Source of the DNA: Klebsormidium nitens
Taxonomy: Eukaryota > Streptophyta > Klebsormidiophyceae > Klebsormidiales > Klebsormidiaceae
Assembly (NCBI GenBank): GCA_000708835.1
Contig: DF237277.1
Coordinates: forward strand, 37,949 to 101,948
Direction of reading: 5' to 3'
Length of the DNA stretch: 64,000 nucleotides
The translations under genes and the position numbers were made by a program. Of this stretch, positions 52,622-64,000 are shown piece by piece (the stretch's first letter is position 1; each line of letters opens with the position of its first letter). A model generated the notes under the pieces. It saw nothing but the letters and a program-made list of their open reading frames with translations. It ran no database searches and was not told the DNA's origin.

Positions 52622-53986
52622 CGCTTTTGTAGCCGACATGCGGAAACTTTGGTCCGGAACGGAAGCAAGAGCCGCTCTACACCAGATGAGCTAGATCGAG
52701 GATTGGGGCTAGGATAGACACTGCCGGCAGGTTCTGAGCCTTAGACGAAGTTTTAATGTCAATATATAAACAGTCGATTTTGCGAAAAAGAAAGTTGAAA
52801 AAATCTGAACGAGCTGCATGACAACGGGCTATCCGCCTCATGAGGAGCTAATTTATAAGTTCCATGAAAACACGCCCATACAATCTGGGAAAGAGCACCG
52901 AAACGCGGTTCGATCAACCGAGAGCCAGACCACCATGCAGGCCGCCTCTAGTTAATTAGATGTTTTTAGTGCTGTAGTAAGCTGCTAGTGGTGTCCATAA
53001 TGGACTCGTGAGTCCACGCTTCGACAATTTGTAGCTAGGGATCGGACGGTGACGATGACGCTTTAGGACTGAACAGGCCACTCCAGCAACCGGCAAACGT
53101 GCCACATTGCGACAAACTGTACTGCGCCAGCTTTATGAGTGGTCAGTAGACATCGAAAGCGTCAATCACGAGAATGTCGAAAAGACTCAATCATTGCATG
53201 TCTACATCCTCGAGATTTTGGTTGAGTTGTTTCATTCACTCAGAGTGATTGGATACGCGTGCAAGCGCCGGCCCTGACGTTTGTGCCAGGCGGGCGCTCG
53301 TGCTTTAGCGGCTCGACCGCACTAGCTCTCAATTGACTCAGGGCTCACTTAAAAAAGCACCATTATACAGGTGACGAAGCACTCGCCCCGTATGTGCTTG
53401 CAGTGCCGACACAAACGGCAATTTGGGGCAATTCTTCGATCCGAGTCCGACGTGTAAATAGAGGGATTCATTCCAAGGTTTATAGCTAGGACGTGTGCGC
53501 ATTTGCCGGCGCGCTCTATGATATACACGCCTAATCATCACACACCGGTATATTGAGCGAACGGTGGCTAGTGTTGACTGCATTTCAACGTTAAGCAAAT
53601 ACATTTCGTCTGGTGTCTAGCTGGGCCGGTCGAGATCTAAGGCCCAAATTGACTGATTGACCGTACTTATAGCCCGTGATGTGTGACTCTGGGGTCTGAC
53701 AGCATCTGATCCGAATGCAACTGAACGTCACGTTTCATCTGTATCAGCCCTTGACTCCGTTCGTCTTTCTCACGTATGGGGACTCGATCAATCGATCCGA
53801 ACTTTGACTATCTGGCTCAGGCTGCAGCCGCCAGCAGATCCTGTAACCGTCGCACCTCACGAAGGCGCCATCTCAAACACACGGACTCGCAAGAACACCC
53901 AAACCGACACACTTTCATCTATGATATAAGCAGGTCTAAATATGTTTCAGCATGCTTCTACTGTACAGGCAATCCCACTGCGCGCT
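52622..53986. other. Intergenic, between two convergent genes
   Basis: About 1.36 kb between the decarboxylase stop and the ICME stop. No coding, RNA or repeat signal that I can support. Expected content is the two 3' UTRs. Confidence 0.5.
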
Positions 53987-56900
53987 TCAGAAAGGGCTGG
54001 CTGCGGTAGCGAGTTCTATGAGGAGCTCGGGAAGCATTCTTTCCTTGGGGAGGCTTGGCACAGGTTCTTTTCGGAAGTCGAGGTTGTCCGCTTTCATGAC
54101 GGCCAGAATGTCCTCCACCATTGGATCCGAGCCGCCACGCATGGGGTCCTGAACGGAGAACAGAGAACGGTGGTGCTTCGTTGTACTTCTCGAAGGCGAA
54201 GCAGACTCACCCCTCCTTCTATCAACGACTTGCAATCTTGACCCCACGAACGAGCACAGCACTCAAGTTAATGCTCCAGAGGTGCTACAGTTGTGCGATC
54301 AGCGAAACGCGCAATAAGCAGACAAAAGTCAGAGTACGGTAGGATTGCAACATCTACTTGCAGCGGCTTGAGAAACACCCTAAGCTTGGCTTGCGGCAAA
54401 CGGGGCGCCTGACCTCAATGATGGGGTCCGTGTGCGTCTTCCCTTGGTACAGCTTGACAGTCGCGGCGGCCCCGGCCTCTCTCAACGCGGCCGCAAACAT
54501 GAGGCTGCAGCACACAGCAAAGACTCGGTTCATGAAGCCAAACCGGTCGCTGAAGTCCTCAAGCAGGATTTGGCGACACGCAGAAAGCACGAGAGAGCAG
54601 GCTCTGATCCTCGCAGGGGCTTTTATGCAAGCTTTGGGCCGCAGTCCGCTCATGCCCAAGTGGCTGTCCAGAATGCCGGAAAGCGCTACGGTTTGGCCTC
54701 TGCTTCATTAAAGGCCCCGTTCAAGGTGCAACGGGAAAAACCGCTGATATTTCAGAAACGCCGAAATGCAGGGAGGGATGCCGAGAAGAGACCCACCTGG
54801 CATGGTGCGGGATGGACCGGTCGGCAGTCCCGTGCAGTAGAGTGATGGGCGGTAGCAGCGGGCCGGCGTCTCGTCGCTTGTCGGTGAAGGCTTTGCGGGC
54901 GAGGACGGTCGGGGAGTAGCCCGGTAAACAGTGGCGGCCCTCCATCAGCCTGAGGAAACAACGCAGACGGGGTCGATGCACGGCGGAGAGCACTAGAGCA
55001 CAGTCCTCAAAGTTCGAACCGGTTCGCTGAACGAGAAAAGCTGGGATACCTGGACCGGATCCGGACCCAAAGCAGCAAGGCGTTCTTTCCAAAGTGTCGC
55101 GATTGACGCAAGCGTCGTTGCCCGCATGTTTTCCTTCGCGAGGGGAGTGCTTTACGCTGTAGAGGATCAGTTGCAGAGTCCCTCATAGAGGCGCAACAAG
55201 GGGGAACTCCCGCCCCTCCCTCAATGAAAGCTGTATCGCAGCGTCAGACCAAAAGCGTTCTTGGGCGCTTCCAGTGAGTGTTCTTACGTCAGCATGATGG
55301 TCTTGTAGAGCCCCCGGTGGTGCCAGTGCTCCAACATGTCCTCGATGTCATAAGCGCCCGACACGCCAATATACGCCCGCAGCTGGGACGCATACCAGTC
55401 TAGTTCACGCCCCCCCCGCTCCTGCGGCCCGTTTGGAGCCGTTTTCATAACCCCGTTCCGAGGCGACGCTTTCGCTTGCTCCCCGTTTGAGGCGTTGCCG
55501 TTCGAGTTGGCTGGGGGCTCCGAGGAGGTATGGGAACTGGTGGAAAGTGTCGGGTTTTCAGGCGCCGTGGCCTGCGAGGGATCTGGCGGCCCAAAGCGAT
55601 CCTCAAGCCTGCAGCGCCAGCGGGACAAGCTTGTACCACTTTAGTCATAAAGCTCGTACCACTTTAGCAGGAAAACAAGGTCCAAAGTTCCGCGCACAGT
55701 TAGGAATTCAGTACCAATTCCGACTGGGTTGCAAGGTCGATGAAGTCCGACATCGCCCGCATTTCGTTTTAGAGGGCGTTGTGGTTGAAGGAATCCACGT
55801 GGCTCTCGCGGCTTCCTCGATGCGGTAACTCCACCTTCAATGTCGCTGCCAAAGTATAGCACGTGCGCATTGCGGCGACAGCAATAGCCGTAACCCTGGT
55901 TATCGGTCGCTGATCGCGGACGTGCCCATGCCCTCTTTGAGCAAAAGACGATGAGACTGGCTACTTCCTGTCCAAGACCAGTGTCGTTCCGACAAGGTAC
56001 TTCTAAATGGAGCTGTGCACAAACCATTATGAGCATACCGTCATTTGTGCTTTTGGCCACAGTCGGGAAGAAGACACTATGCTTACTTGGCGGGCGCGGC
56101 ATCTCGGAAGCGCACGTGCTTGGGCCCGTTGGCGCTCCGCTCCTCGAGCTCCGCCTCCTTAATGGCTTGCCGCAGCAGCGCCAGCGCCGTCAGGTGCGCC
56201 CCCGCCGACTGCCCTACGACGTACACGCGGCCTGGGTCGCCGCCAAACTCGCCGATGTTGAGCAGCACCCACTCGATGCCCGTGCTGATGTCGGCGACCA
56301 TGTCGCTTACGCTACCCTGGGGAAAGTTCCTGGCAGTAGCAGAGGAGACGACTTCTTCCCATGTGCATCAAGGGTAATGGAGGCGAAAAGGGTACAGTGG
56401 AAACCAGGGCAGGTGAGTGGAGGTAAGTAAACGATGCAGAACGACGTATCCAGGATGCCTGAGCTCTGGAACTTCTCAGCTTCAGTGCATGGCAAAAGTC
56501 ATGGTCGATTGTACTTACAGCATTTTCAGGGCAGGCTTCCCGGTTGCGATCGATAGATAGGGTCTATTTAGATACTAAATTTTAGAACTTTAGCTATTAC
56601 TTTGACGTCATCGAACATCTTTCCGCGGTTGCAGCCGGCGAGGTTGAACAGGAGTGATCATCGGACCATAGAACCTCAGAGCAGGTTCCATCCGACGCGC
56701 TGGATTCTTCCACGTGTTAAAGCTACTCACTAGGATGACGTCAGTTAATGTGGTCACGTAACTAAACTTACCCTCAACCTAGCCTAAGTTTAGACTAAGT
56801 ACACCCTATCTATCGAACGCAACCGGGAAGCATGCCCCGAAAATGCTGTATCTGCTGGTCGGAGCCGCCACTCACAAGGTGAATTTGAAAGGGACATATA

Positions 56901-58931
56901 CCGGTTCAACTTGTTGCGCTGTCCGCTTAACATTTGGTGCGTGAATTGGTGCGTTAAAAGCTCTAAACGCACCATGCGTAGTGAAGAAACTGGCAGGAAA
57001 GCAAACTTCGTTAACACATCCCGTCCTAAACTTCTGGGTACTCAGAAACCCGCTGCCACACCGTGATAGTGGCTGTGCGGGAAACAAAGAGTAGCCAGCA
57101 CAAGTGGCTTCTTACCGGTAGTCCAGGCAGGCCACGAGCACCCCCCTGTTGGCCAGGCGCCGCCCCAGTAGTGCCCCCCAGGCCTTGTACCCAATCACCC
57201 ATGCACCACCTGGACGTCCAGAACACGTCCTTATCGTGCTATTAGCATGGGTGACGCTGTTTGGCTTTGATGAAACGAGGACAAATCTTCAATGTCGCAC
57301 CGTTCAACTGTGGTGAAAGAGCTTGGTTGCACAAACGCACCTCGGAAGGGAGTCGGCAGTTTAGGTCCAGATTTTCACCTGTTACAAAGACGACCACGGG
57401 GCGGGGGCGCTGAAGGTGACCGGGAGGCATGTACAGGTCCAGCCTGCGCCAATGTTCAGCAGTCGGTTAAATTGGAACATACGGAAAAAAAGAGGTTTTA
57501 CATACTAAATGGATCATAGAAGTTCAAACTTTCACCAGTGCGTGGCAAAGGGATGAGGCATGTGCTTAGAAAGCGACTGTTAAGGTTTACCAGCGAGATT
57601 GGCCTTGGTTGTCAGCTTTGCTTGATGAGTGTATAATCTCAATTCACGTTGACTTACTAGATTCTCACCTATTCCTAGCCTTTGTTCCATACACGAGACT
57701 CCGATAGACCTGGGGCGACGTGTAGTAGAACCACACAACTGCAGGTGCCATTAGATCGTACTAGTTAGTTGAAATTTCTGCTCAAGGCTAAGAACACATC
57801 AGCGATTCTAGCAAACAATGCAATCAGCTTCCAGAAAGCTGAAAATGTATGACATGTCCTCTGCGCGGATTGACACAATTGGCGCACGTCTTGTCAGCAA
57901 ACAGGTTCTCCACCTCACCTTGCAAAAAGCCTGGCATGAGGAGGATGGCGAAGACGACAAGACTCCAGGCTTTGATGATCCACTTGTAACCAAACCTGCA
58001 AGACAGGGGGCCCCCATCAGTGTCTCTGGATTTCAAGATGCATGTAAGACTTTCCTGCAGCTTTCCTTTAGTGCCCACATTTGAGATGGAGCTGCCAAAG
58101 CTCCGTGTTCATTCAGCAACAAAAGCAGATTTTCCAGAGTTCCATGTCTGCAGACCTGTTGAGACAGACTTGCGGGGACAATCCTTGTCTGGATATTCAT
58201 AGATCCATCGGACTTGATCGCAGAGGTTGAGAGAGCACATTCGCTGTTGAAGCCTCACCCCAGTGCCCTGAGCAGTGTAATGGTGAATCCCAGCACCTCC
58301 ACACTTTCTCGATAGGAGTGGTGCAAGTTCTCCAGCAGGCTTCTTCGGGGGCCAATCAGGGCTGCCGCTGCATTGGTTACCCCCTGCAGCAGGGTTAACG
58401 CTTGTGTCAGAATCTGCTGAATGCCCCGTACTTTTCTTCGTCTTTCAATCGAACCAAAGCTGGAAGACTGATTGGGCCCCACATTCTTGTCCTGAATAGC
58501 TCGAACCCACGATTCTGACACAAAAAGGAAGATAAGCACCAATAAAGATGTGGAACCATAAGTCGCTGTCCAAACAGAAACCTTGGACCTGGAATTTGAT
58601 GTCGAGGGCAAGTGCATACAAAAAGTTAAGAATATGTAAAGGTGGAAGCTCCCAGATGATCGCATCAAGCAAGGGGCCATGCACCCAGAGACTGCAGAAA
58701 AAATGCAATCTCATTAGCTGCCTTGGAGAAGCAAAATTTTACCTGTCTTTCCACCTCTGAGCTGGCCTCCCCTGGTCCCACAGCCAGACACCCCGACCTT
58801 CGCCTTCCCAGTGGGCTAGGGGTGTGCATTCTTCGAGGACTGTCGGCCAGAACATCGGGGATACTAAGGTTGGAGGGGGGCAGCTTTCTGTGCACCAGAG
58901 TGCTCTCCTGCTGAGCTGCCATGGTGGTCAT
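53987..58931 (-). CDS. ICME: Isoprenylcysteine alpha-carbonyl methylesterase (ICME)
   Basis: Alpha/beta hydrolase of ER/Golgi membranes that removes the methyl ester from prenylated protein C-termini; in plants it affects ABA signalling. Eleven phase-consistent exons give 565 residues: 58931-58743, 58491-58259, 57995-57919, 57738-57669, 57443-57379, 57209-57116, 56329-56087, 55608-55288, 54949-54797, 54504-54414, 54148-53987. Membrane segment [16 protein letters not shown] is followed by [25 protein letters not shown] (oxyanion HGG-like region), [17 protein letters not shown] and nucleophile Ser in [12 protein letters not shown]. Then [18 protein letters not shown], acid Asp in [11 protein letters not shown], and His in YQGKTHTDP. 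It ends with DPMRGG and a Ser-Pro-Phe C-terminus, as in plant ICME. Exon 8 adds about 65 residues of Ser/Asn/Pro-rich low-complexity sequence before the conserved block. A second in-frame ATG lies at 58922. One intron holds a MITE. Confidence 0.96.
56518..56848. mobile_element. MITE with 46-bp terminal inverted repeats in an ICME intron, TA duplication
   Basis: The arms at 56518-56563 and 56803-56848 are inverted copies with 3 mismatches in 46. They begin CAGCATTTTC and end, inward, with TCGATAGATAGGGT. Both sides are flanked by TA, as for Tc1/mariner-related (Stowaway-type) elements. A looser inverted similarity (TTAG/TAAA-rich) extends about 20 bp further in. The total is 331 bp with no coding sequence. 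It lies inside the intron between ICME exons 6 and 7 (56330-57115) and does not touch the splice sites. Confidence 0.85.
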
Positions 58932-60005
58932 GACCAGGATACCAGAGCTGAGCAAGCACTTTTAGGAACGACCCAATCCACACTTTTCGACAGCAGTGCG
59001 GCAATTGGTTGCCCTTAGATTATTTGCTTTCAAGAAGGCTGTGCCTTCACATCGAGCTGATGTTTTAGCACATCTGTGATGTGGGCAAGCATCACTGTCA
59101 AAAAAGTTCTGAGCGGCAGAGCTGGCGTCTTGGCGTCTTTGCACCCTGCAATTCTTTCACCCACGCAAGATTGCAGCTGAAATCTGGCACTGGCAGAGAA
59201 GGAGGACAACGGAAGAAGCGTGGCTGAAAGGTCTACCAACATATGGTTCAGTGGCGGCCCATGCCCATTCCAGCCAGCTCAGGCTGTAGCACTTTCACTG
59301 GAAGTGGAACAGATCAGTTTCAGAAGAGACGCCTTCCTGCTGACGAGGCTGGGTCAGACAAACCCCCAGCCCAAGAAACGGGTAACCCGGGTTATATGAA
59401 GCCAAGCGATAGTCTGACACAACCATACATTTATGGACTCCAGAGAAGTAACCACCAACTCTTATAATTAACCCAAACCAGCCCCCAGGAACTTTGGAGG
59501 GGGTTCCCCCAACACATTTCGGTGACGTCACCCACTCAGCATGTATATCAGCGTCACCACATGAGGTGGTCACAGCAAGAGCTGGGCACCCATTGGCATT
59601 GGCTCTTCAATGCATGAGATCAAAGGCAGACGCTACAGCAACGAAGAATACGAATACGTTTGTGACCTGGACCAAAGTAGGGATAAAATAGCTGGTTGTG
59701 GCCGTCGTAGCATGCATTGCAGCATTGCAAACGGGCGTGCTTGATCTTTGTGCCGTGGGCTTTCCAGGTGCTGGCAATCCCTGCCCTTTGACACAGACGA
59801 GGGGGCAAGTGAATGGTATTTTGGACGTGAAAGGGGCTTCAGGAGAGAAGTCTGTTAGTAAGAAGGCTCCTTCACTTTCTAATTACTAGTGGAGGCTGTT
59901 TTGGGAGATTAGCTGAAGCCAATCATGTCCTGAGCATGGCAACCGAAGCAGACTTGCTAACTAGGGGAGGTGCCGGAGGAGGGCACTTTGAGTGGATACC
60001 CAAGG
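58932..60005. promoter_or_regulatory. Divergent promoter region of ICME (-) and the histone deacetylase (+)
   Basis: Start codons are 1,074 bp apart in head-to-head orientation, so both promoters and 5' UTRs should share this interval. I cannot assign core elements. An ATG at 59936 opens a 63-codon frame on the plus strand that overlaps the real HDAC start out of frame; it could act as an upstream ORF if included in the transcript. Confidence 0.5.
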
Positions 60006-63000
60006 ATGGCTTTTCTTGGGCTCGCGTGCCGGCTGAAACTGCGGCTTGCAAGTGCAAGGAGCATGTGTGTGAGTTCATGCAAGGCCTCAAGGCGACGGGT
60101 CTGTACTTTGCAAGGCAGTGCGATTAGAGGGCACCAGTTTGCGGAACAGGCTGGGGGCCGAGAGCACAAGTTTGACCCAGCTCTCCTCTTGTCGGGGCTC
60201 ACTCGCCAGTTCTCAACTTTCACCAGGTATCCAACCCATCCAGCACTAGATGTCACCCATGCTCGGTTTCTATCGCTCTTCTGAATATTCTACAAAAAGA
60301 TAATCTTTAGGTGCCAGGGTAAGAGCACAACTGCAAAGATCGAAGTTGCAGGATAAGAAAGCAGGACCGCTGTCCCCCTCTTCTGTTGCTCACTGTTTGA
60401 TGCGCCCCTCCTTGCTAACGACGTGTCCGCATCTGTCATCAGGAATGAAGCTGGCCTGCCTGTGGTGTGGCACCCAGCTTACAGTGCCCCCCTGTTGCCG
60501 TCGTCGCACCGCTTTCCAATGAAGATCTTCCAGACGATTTATGACAGACTGCTGGAGACAAAGGTGGTGCGACCAGAGCAAGTGAGTTGTGCACCATCGA
60601 AGTGCCACCCACAATAAGGAGTGCCTTCGAAAGGATTGACCTTGTGGTTGTTGCAAGACATGATTTTGTGAACGATGATGGTGGGGAAATGTTGGTCTGA
60701 CAGAGCTCTTACAAATTTTACGCCTGGGCTACTGAGCCGTCTCCATCAGATTGACTTCTTGAGAGAATCATAGGTTGATTCTACTTCATTCATGTCCTCA
60801 TGGCTGCCTCCCTCCAGGTCCATATTCCTGTTGAGCTGCCTTCCATGGAACAAATGAGCCTGGTGAGGCCAGCTTATATTGCCAACTTAACCATAGACCA
60901 CACAGCAGAGTGAATCCAACGTGATGCTGATGTATTGCAGGTCGGTCGACTTTGTGTAAAGTTTAGCATCTTCTGCGCTTCTTGATTGCAGTTCAACTTG
61001 TTGACAGTAGCTGAAGGAATTGCACGAGGGCCCCACATGAAACCTCAATTTGACCTTGATCTTCCCTGAGAGCGCCATATTGCACCATTGCCATGAACAC
61101 ACGTCTGGCAAAAAGCCTGACTCCCTTGCAGGTCCACGACCCCGAGTATGTGCGCGAATTCTGTGAGGGGACCTTGTCGGCCGCCAGCCTCCGCCGCATT
61201 GGCCTCCCCTGGAGCCCGGTGCTGGTGACGCGCACCCTGGCCGAAGTGGCAGGAACGCTGCTCACAGCGGAGCTGGCACTCGAGTACGGCCTCGCTTGCA
61301 ACACCGCAGGAGGTGCGTATGCAATTGCACCCTCAACTCTTATTTACATGTAAAACTGATCCTGATTCATCCGTCCTAGGATACCCACGTTGGCAAGGTG
61401 CAAGATCGGTCTGATTGTAAATGCTACAAATCTTGACCTGTCGCGGGCACAAACTTGAAGCAAGCCCGGAGTTACATGCGAACAACTCGGAATTGGTGAC
61501 CGCCCAGCAACACCAGGCAGATCCTGCAGGGTGTAAAGTCAGGTACGAAAGTTCCCAAGGTGTAAGCTTCACAAGCTTCATCTTTGTGTTCATTCTAAGC
61601 TGTCTCAATCCGGACAGACGTTAGATAGCTTCGTTTGAGAATCCCTGAGTCGCCCGTCATTGCCAGGTACCCACCATGCGTTCCGCGACTTCGGTTCCGG
61701 CTTCTGCATCATCAATGACCTGGCGGTGACGTCAGCAGTCCTACTGGAGCGGGGGGCTGTGTCCCGGGTCCTCATCGTGGACCTTGACGTGCACCAGGGA
61801 GACGGGACGGCCGCCATCCTGGCACACGAGCCTCGAGTGTTCACGATGAGCGTGCATGCCGCCTCTAACTTCCCAGCAAAGAAGCAGGTGCGCTCCCACT
61901 CCTTCTCGTAGCCACCAAGAAAGGCGGAGACGGAGGGCGATTTCCGCGGCTAAAACGTTCTCTTCCGGCGGACTAGAAGTACGGTGTAATTTCCACCTTC
62001 CTGAAGTCAACCGACAGAAAGTTGAGCGGACTGGCTATCAAAACTCCGAAAGATTTCTCGTTTACGAGCAGTTGCTTTGGCTCATCACGGCTTCTTGCTG
62101 TTTGCTACCATCTGGACGCTCCGATTGTTCCTGAGGCGCGGTTCCTCCTTCAGCGCAGTGATTTGGACGTTCCCCTTCCGGACGGCCTGGCCGACGAGGA
62201 ATACCTGGCGGTAGTGGCGGACCATCTTCCGCGGGTGCTCACGGATTTCCGGCCGGATCTCGTGCTGTATGATGCCGGGGTGGACCCGCACAAAGACGAC
62301 AGTCTTGGGAGGTGAAGCGTTTCAACCATGATAGGAGGGACTGGCCGTCACGATTCGGCTTCGTCAAGTCGCAATTATCCATGTCGGAAGAAGACGGGGC
62401 CGGAAGCGAGAGCTCGTTCACGTCTAGCACTTTTCCGACATGCATCTGGATCGGTACTCGAGGCGCATGTCTTGTGAGTCGTGACACTCAATCCAGCTAG
62501 CGAAACGATCTTTGCCTGTTGAGAACTCTCCGTCCACGTGACCTGCATCCCTTTGCTCGTGGTCTTTGCAGGCTATCGCTTACAGACGCAGGCCTCTTTC
62601 AGCGGGAGCGGATGGTAAGACTGGTTTCAGACGATCCAACGTTTTTGATACTTGAGGGCAGGCCGGGGTTTCAGTCCTTGCAGCCGGTCGGAGACGTCTC
62701 TGGTGACGGTCACAAGCCTTCATGTCAGATGCCGCATGTCGCAGCTTGAAACGTTTGACACGACTGGATTACAGACGCAGCGAGACACCAAACTCGAGCA
62801 GCTGTGGCAGCAGCATCTGAGCGGGTAATTCTCAACTTGCCGTCCTTGTAGGTCTTTGATACCTGCCTTGCATTTGGGGTGCCGGTGGCGGCGTACGTCG
62901 GAGGCGGTTATTCGACGGATCTTGACGTGAGCGAGCATCCCGAATAAGATATATGAGCGTAAACCGGACATTTGTATCGCTTTTATGTCCTCAGCATCCT

Positions 63001-63346
63001 CAGCTTTTGTGCGGTTCAGCCCATTCAGCTATCATTTCGTTAATGTACATTGGTACAGCGAATGACAATCATGGGTCATAACAGCAAAGAAGGTTTCGAA
63101 GCTTGAGTCAACTTCACTTATTCCTCGAATGATACTTTCATTGGTTGCCAACATGTAGGATGCATGTTGGACCGACTGCACTTCCAAGGAAAATTCAAGG
63201 GGCTTGATTAGGTACTTCGCGCACCATGCCAATGCCAATACGTTGCAAGCAACTAAACCCATCCCTTCCGGTTTCAGGTACTAGCAGCTCGCCATTGCTT
63301 CCTGCACCAAGCGGCAACTGAAGTCTATGCCCATCATCACTTTTGA
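60006..63346 (+). CDS. Histone deacetylase family protein with presequence-like N-terminus
   Basis: Zn-dependent deacetylase of the arginase/deacetylase fold, most like the plant HDA2 type. Nine phase-consistent exons give 383 residues: 60006-60226, 60443-60581, 60818-60862, 61132-61312, 61667-61887, 62154-62311, 62572-62614, 62852-62926, 63278-63346. Motifs: LPVVWHP and HRFPMKIF, VHDPEYVREF, GTHHAFRDFGSGFCIIND (His-His charge relay), VDLDVHQGDGTA (zinc Asp and His), FPAKKQRSDLDVPLPDG, LYDAGVDPHKDD (zinc Asp) and AYVGGGYS (catalytic Tyr). No catalytic residue is missing. The first ~70 residues are rich in Arg, Ser, Ala, Leu and Cys with few acids (MAFLGLACRLKLRLASARS ... QFSTFTR), as expected of a mitochondrial or plastid presequence, so organelle targeting is inferred. 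The start was chosen because this frame splices in phase to exon 2; the ATG at 59936 leads only to a stop. Confidence 0.93.
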
Positions 63347-64000
63347 TTGCTTCCAAGTGTTCGGGCTATGTGCAATGAGATGACTTTGGTTTGCGGGGTT
63401 GAAAAGGCGATGTCCATCTATCTACAATGAGGTGTGTTTGCAGTATCGCTCTCCGCATCGATCATGCCATCTTGTCATTCTTGCTCGATGAGAATGTTCA
63501 TCGTTGTCACCTCCCTCAGCCTAAGGGGGTGCAACACGAGTGATCACTTACAGCATGCAACAATACACGAAAATGCTTTCGGTATCAAGGGAACTTACCG
63601 GACGGCCAACAAACACCAAAACACTGATGACATCATCTCGGCCTCGGACCCGGAAATAAGTACTCCCGAAGTACTCCGTTTAGTGCATCAGTGCGTGCAA
63701 TGTTTTGATAAGATCGATCGTGATCTAGGTAGGACGATGAACAGCTCTCATTTTAACTCCGGCCGTCTGCATTCACGGGGCCGTATCCTGACTGACATAA
63801 CCCAAAGGTTAAAGCAGAACTGCTATGTACGTGCTAGTTGTGAATGCAGGGTAACTCGAACAATGTAACTAACCGCACATAACTGGCTTAACTTGTTGTA
63901 CGCCGGCCAGGCGTATCCATGCTGCAGTAACCGGAGCTTCAATTAAGACTGTTCATTATAAAGCATGTCTAGCATGATGGTATGCAAAACTGTGCCAGTG
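63347..64000. other. Intergenic, window end
   Basis: The HDAC 3' region. A plus-strand open frame of 144 codons at 63434-63868 has no recognisable motif, and its composition does not resemble the verified exons, so it is not called. Nothing else is supported. Confidence 0.45.

Noticed and set aside
63434-63868. 144-codon plus-strand open frame at the window end
   Set aside because: No recognisable motif and composition unlike verified exons; open by chance is plausible.

Overview
This window is nuclear DNA of a photosynthetic eukaryote, most likely a streptophyte (charophyte-grade) green alga. Reading frames are broken by GT-AG spliceosomal introns of roughly 60-1000 bp. The best homologues I recognise are plant-type: isoprenylcysteine methylesterase, GCN20/ABCF3, PRP4 kinase, serine/histidine-type decarboxylase, a plant-type histone deacetylase, and LpxC, which among eukaryotes is found in plants and algae. 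A Klebsormidium-like genome would fit the gene density (about one gene per 6-7 kb) and moderate GC, but the sequence alone does not fix the species.

Layout, left to right. LPXC (lipid A-like deacetylase) lies at 0.3-2.5 kb (+). A long SETD3-like SET-domain methyltransferase follows at 3.6-12.2 kb (+). A coiled-coil protein ending in a PHD finger lies at 13.1-18.7 kb (-), tail to tail with the SET gene. A young LTR retrotransposon lies at 20.06-26.28 kb; it has nearly identical LTRs and a TTGG target duplication, but most of pol is missing and a zinc-knuckle ORF sits after the integrase remnant. PRP4 kinase (28.9-34.2 kb, -) and ABCF3 (35.2-41.7 kb, +) share a 1-kb divergent promoter region that contains a MITE-like inverted repeat. 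At 44-48 kb (-) lie a degraded or strongly divergent kinesin motor fragment and a tandem array of ~145-bp exon-like units. A PLP-dependent decarboxylase (51.1-52.6 kb, +) converges on ICME (54.0-58.9 kb, -), which carries a MITE with 46-bp terminal inverted repeats in one intron. ICME is head to head with a histone deacetylase that has a presequence-like N-terminus (60.0-63.3 kb, +).

These are mostly unrelated housekeeping genes: splicing (PRP4K), translation control (ABCF3), prenyl-protein processing (ICME), chromatin or protein modification (PHD protein, HDAC, SETD3-like) and organelle lipid metabolism (LPXC). There is no operon-like organisation. For PRP4K, ABCF3, ICME and HDAC every exon could be placed with matching splice phase from start to stop codon. 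LPXC, SETD3-like, the PHD protein and the decarboxylase each have an unresolved part, stated in their entries. The most unusual content is the rearranged retrotransposon, the kinesin remnant with its neighbouring duplicated-exon array, and the two MITE-like elements.
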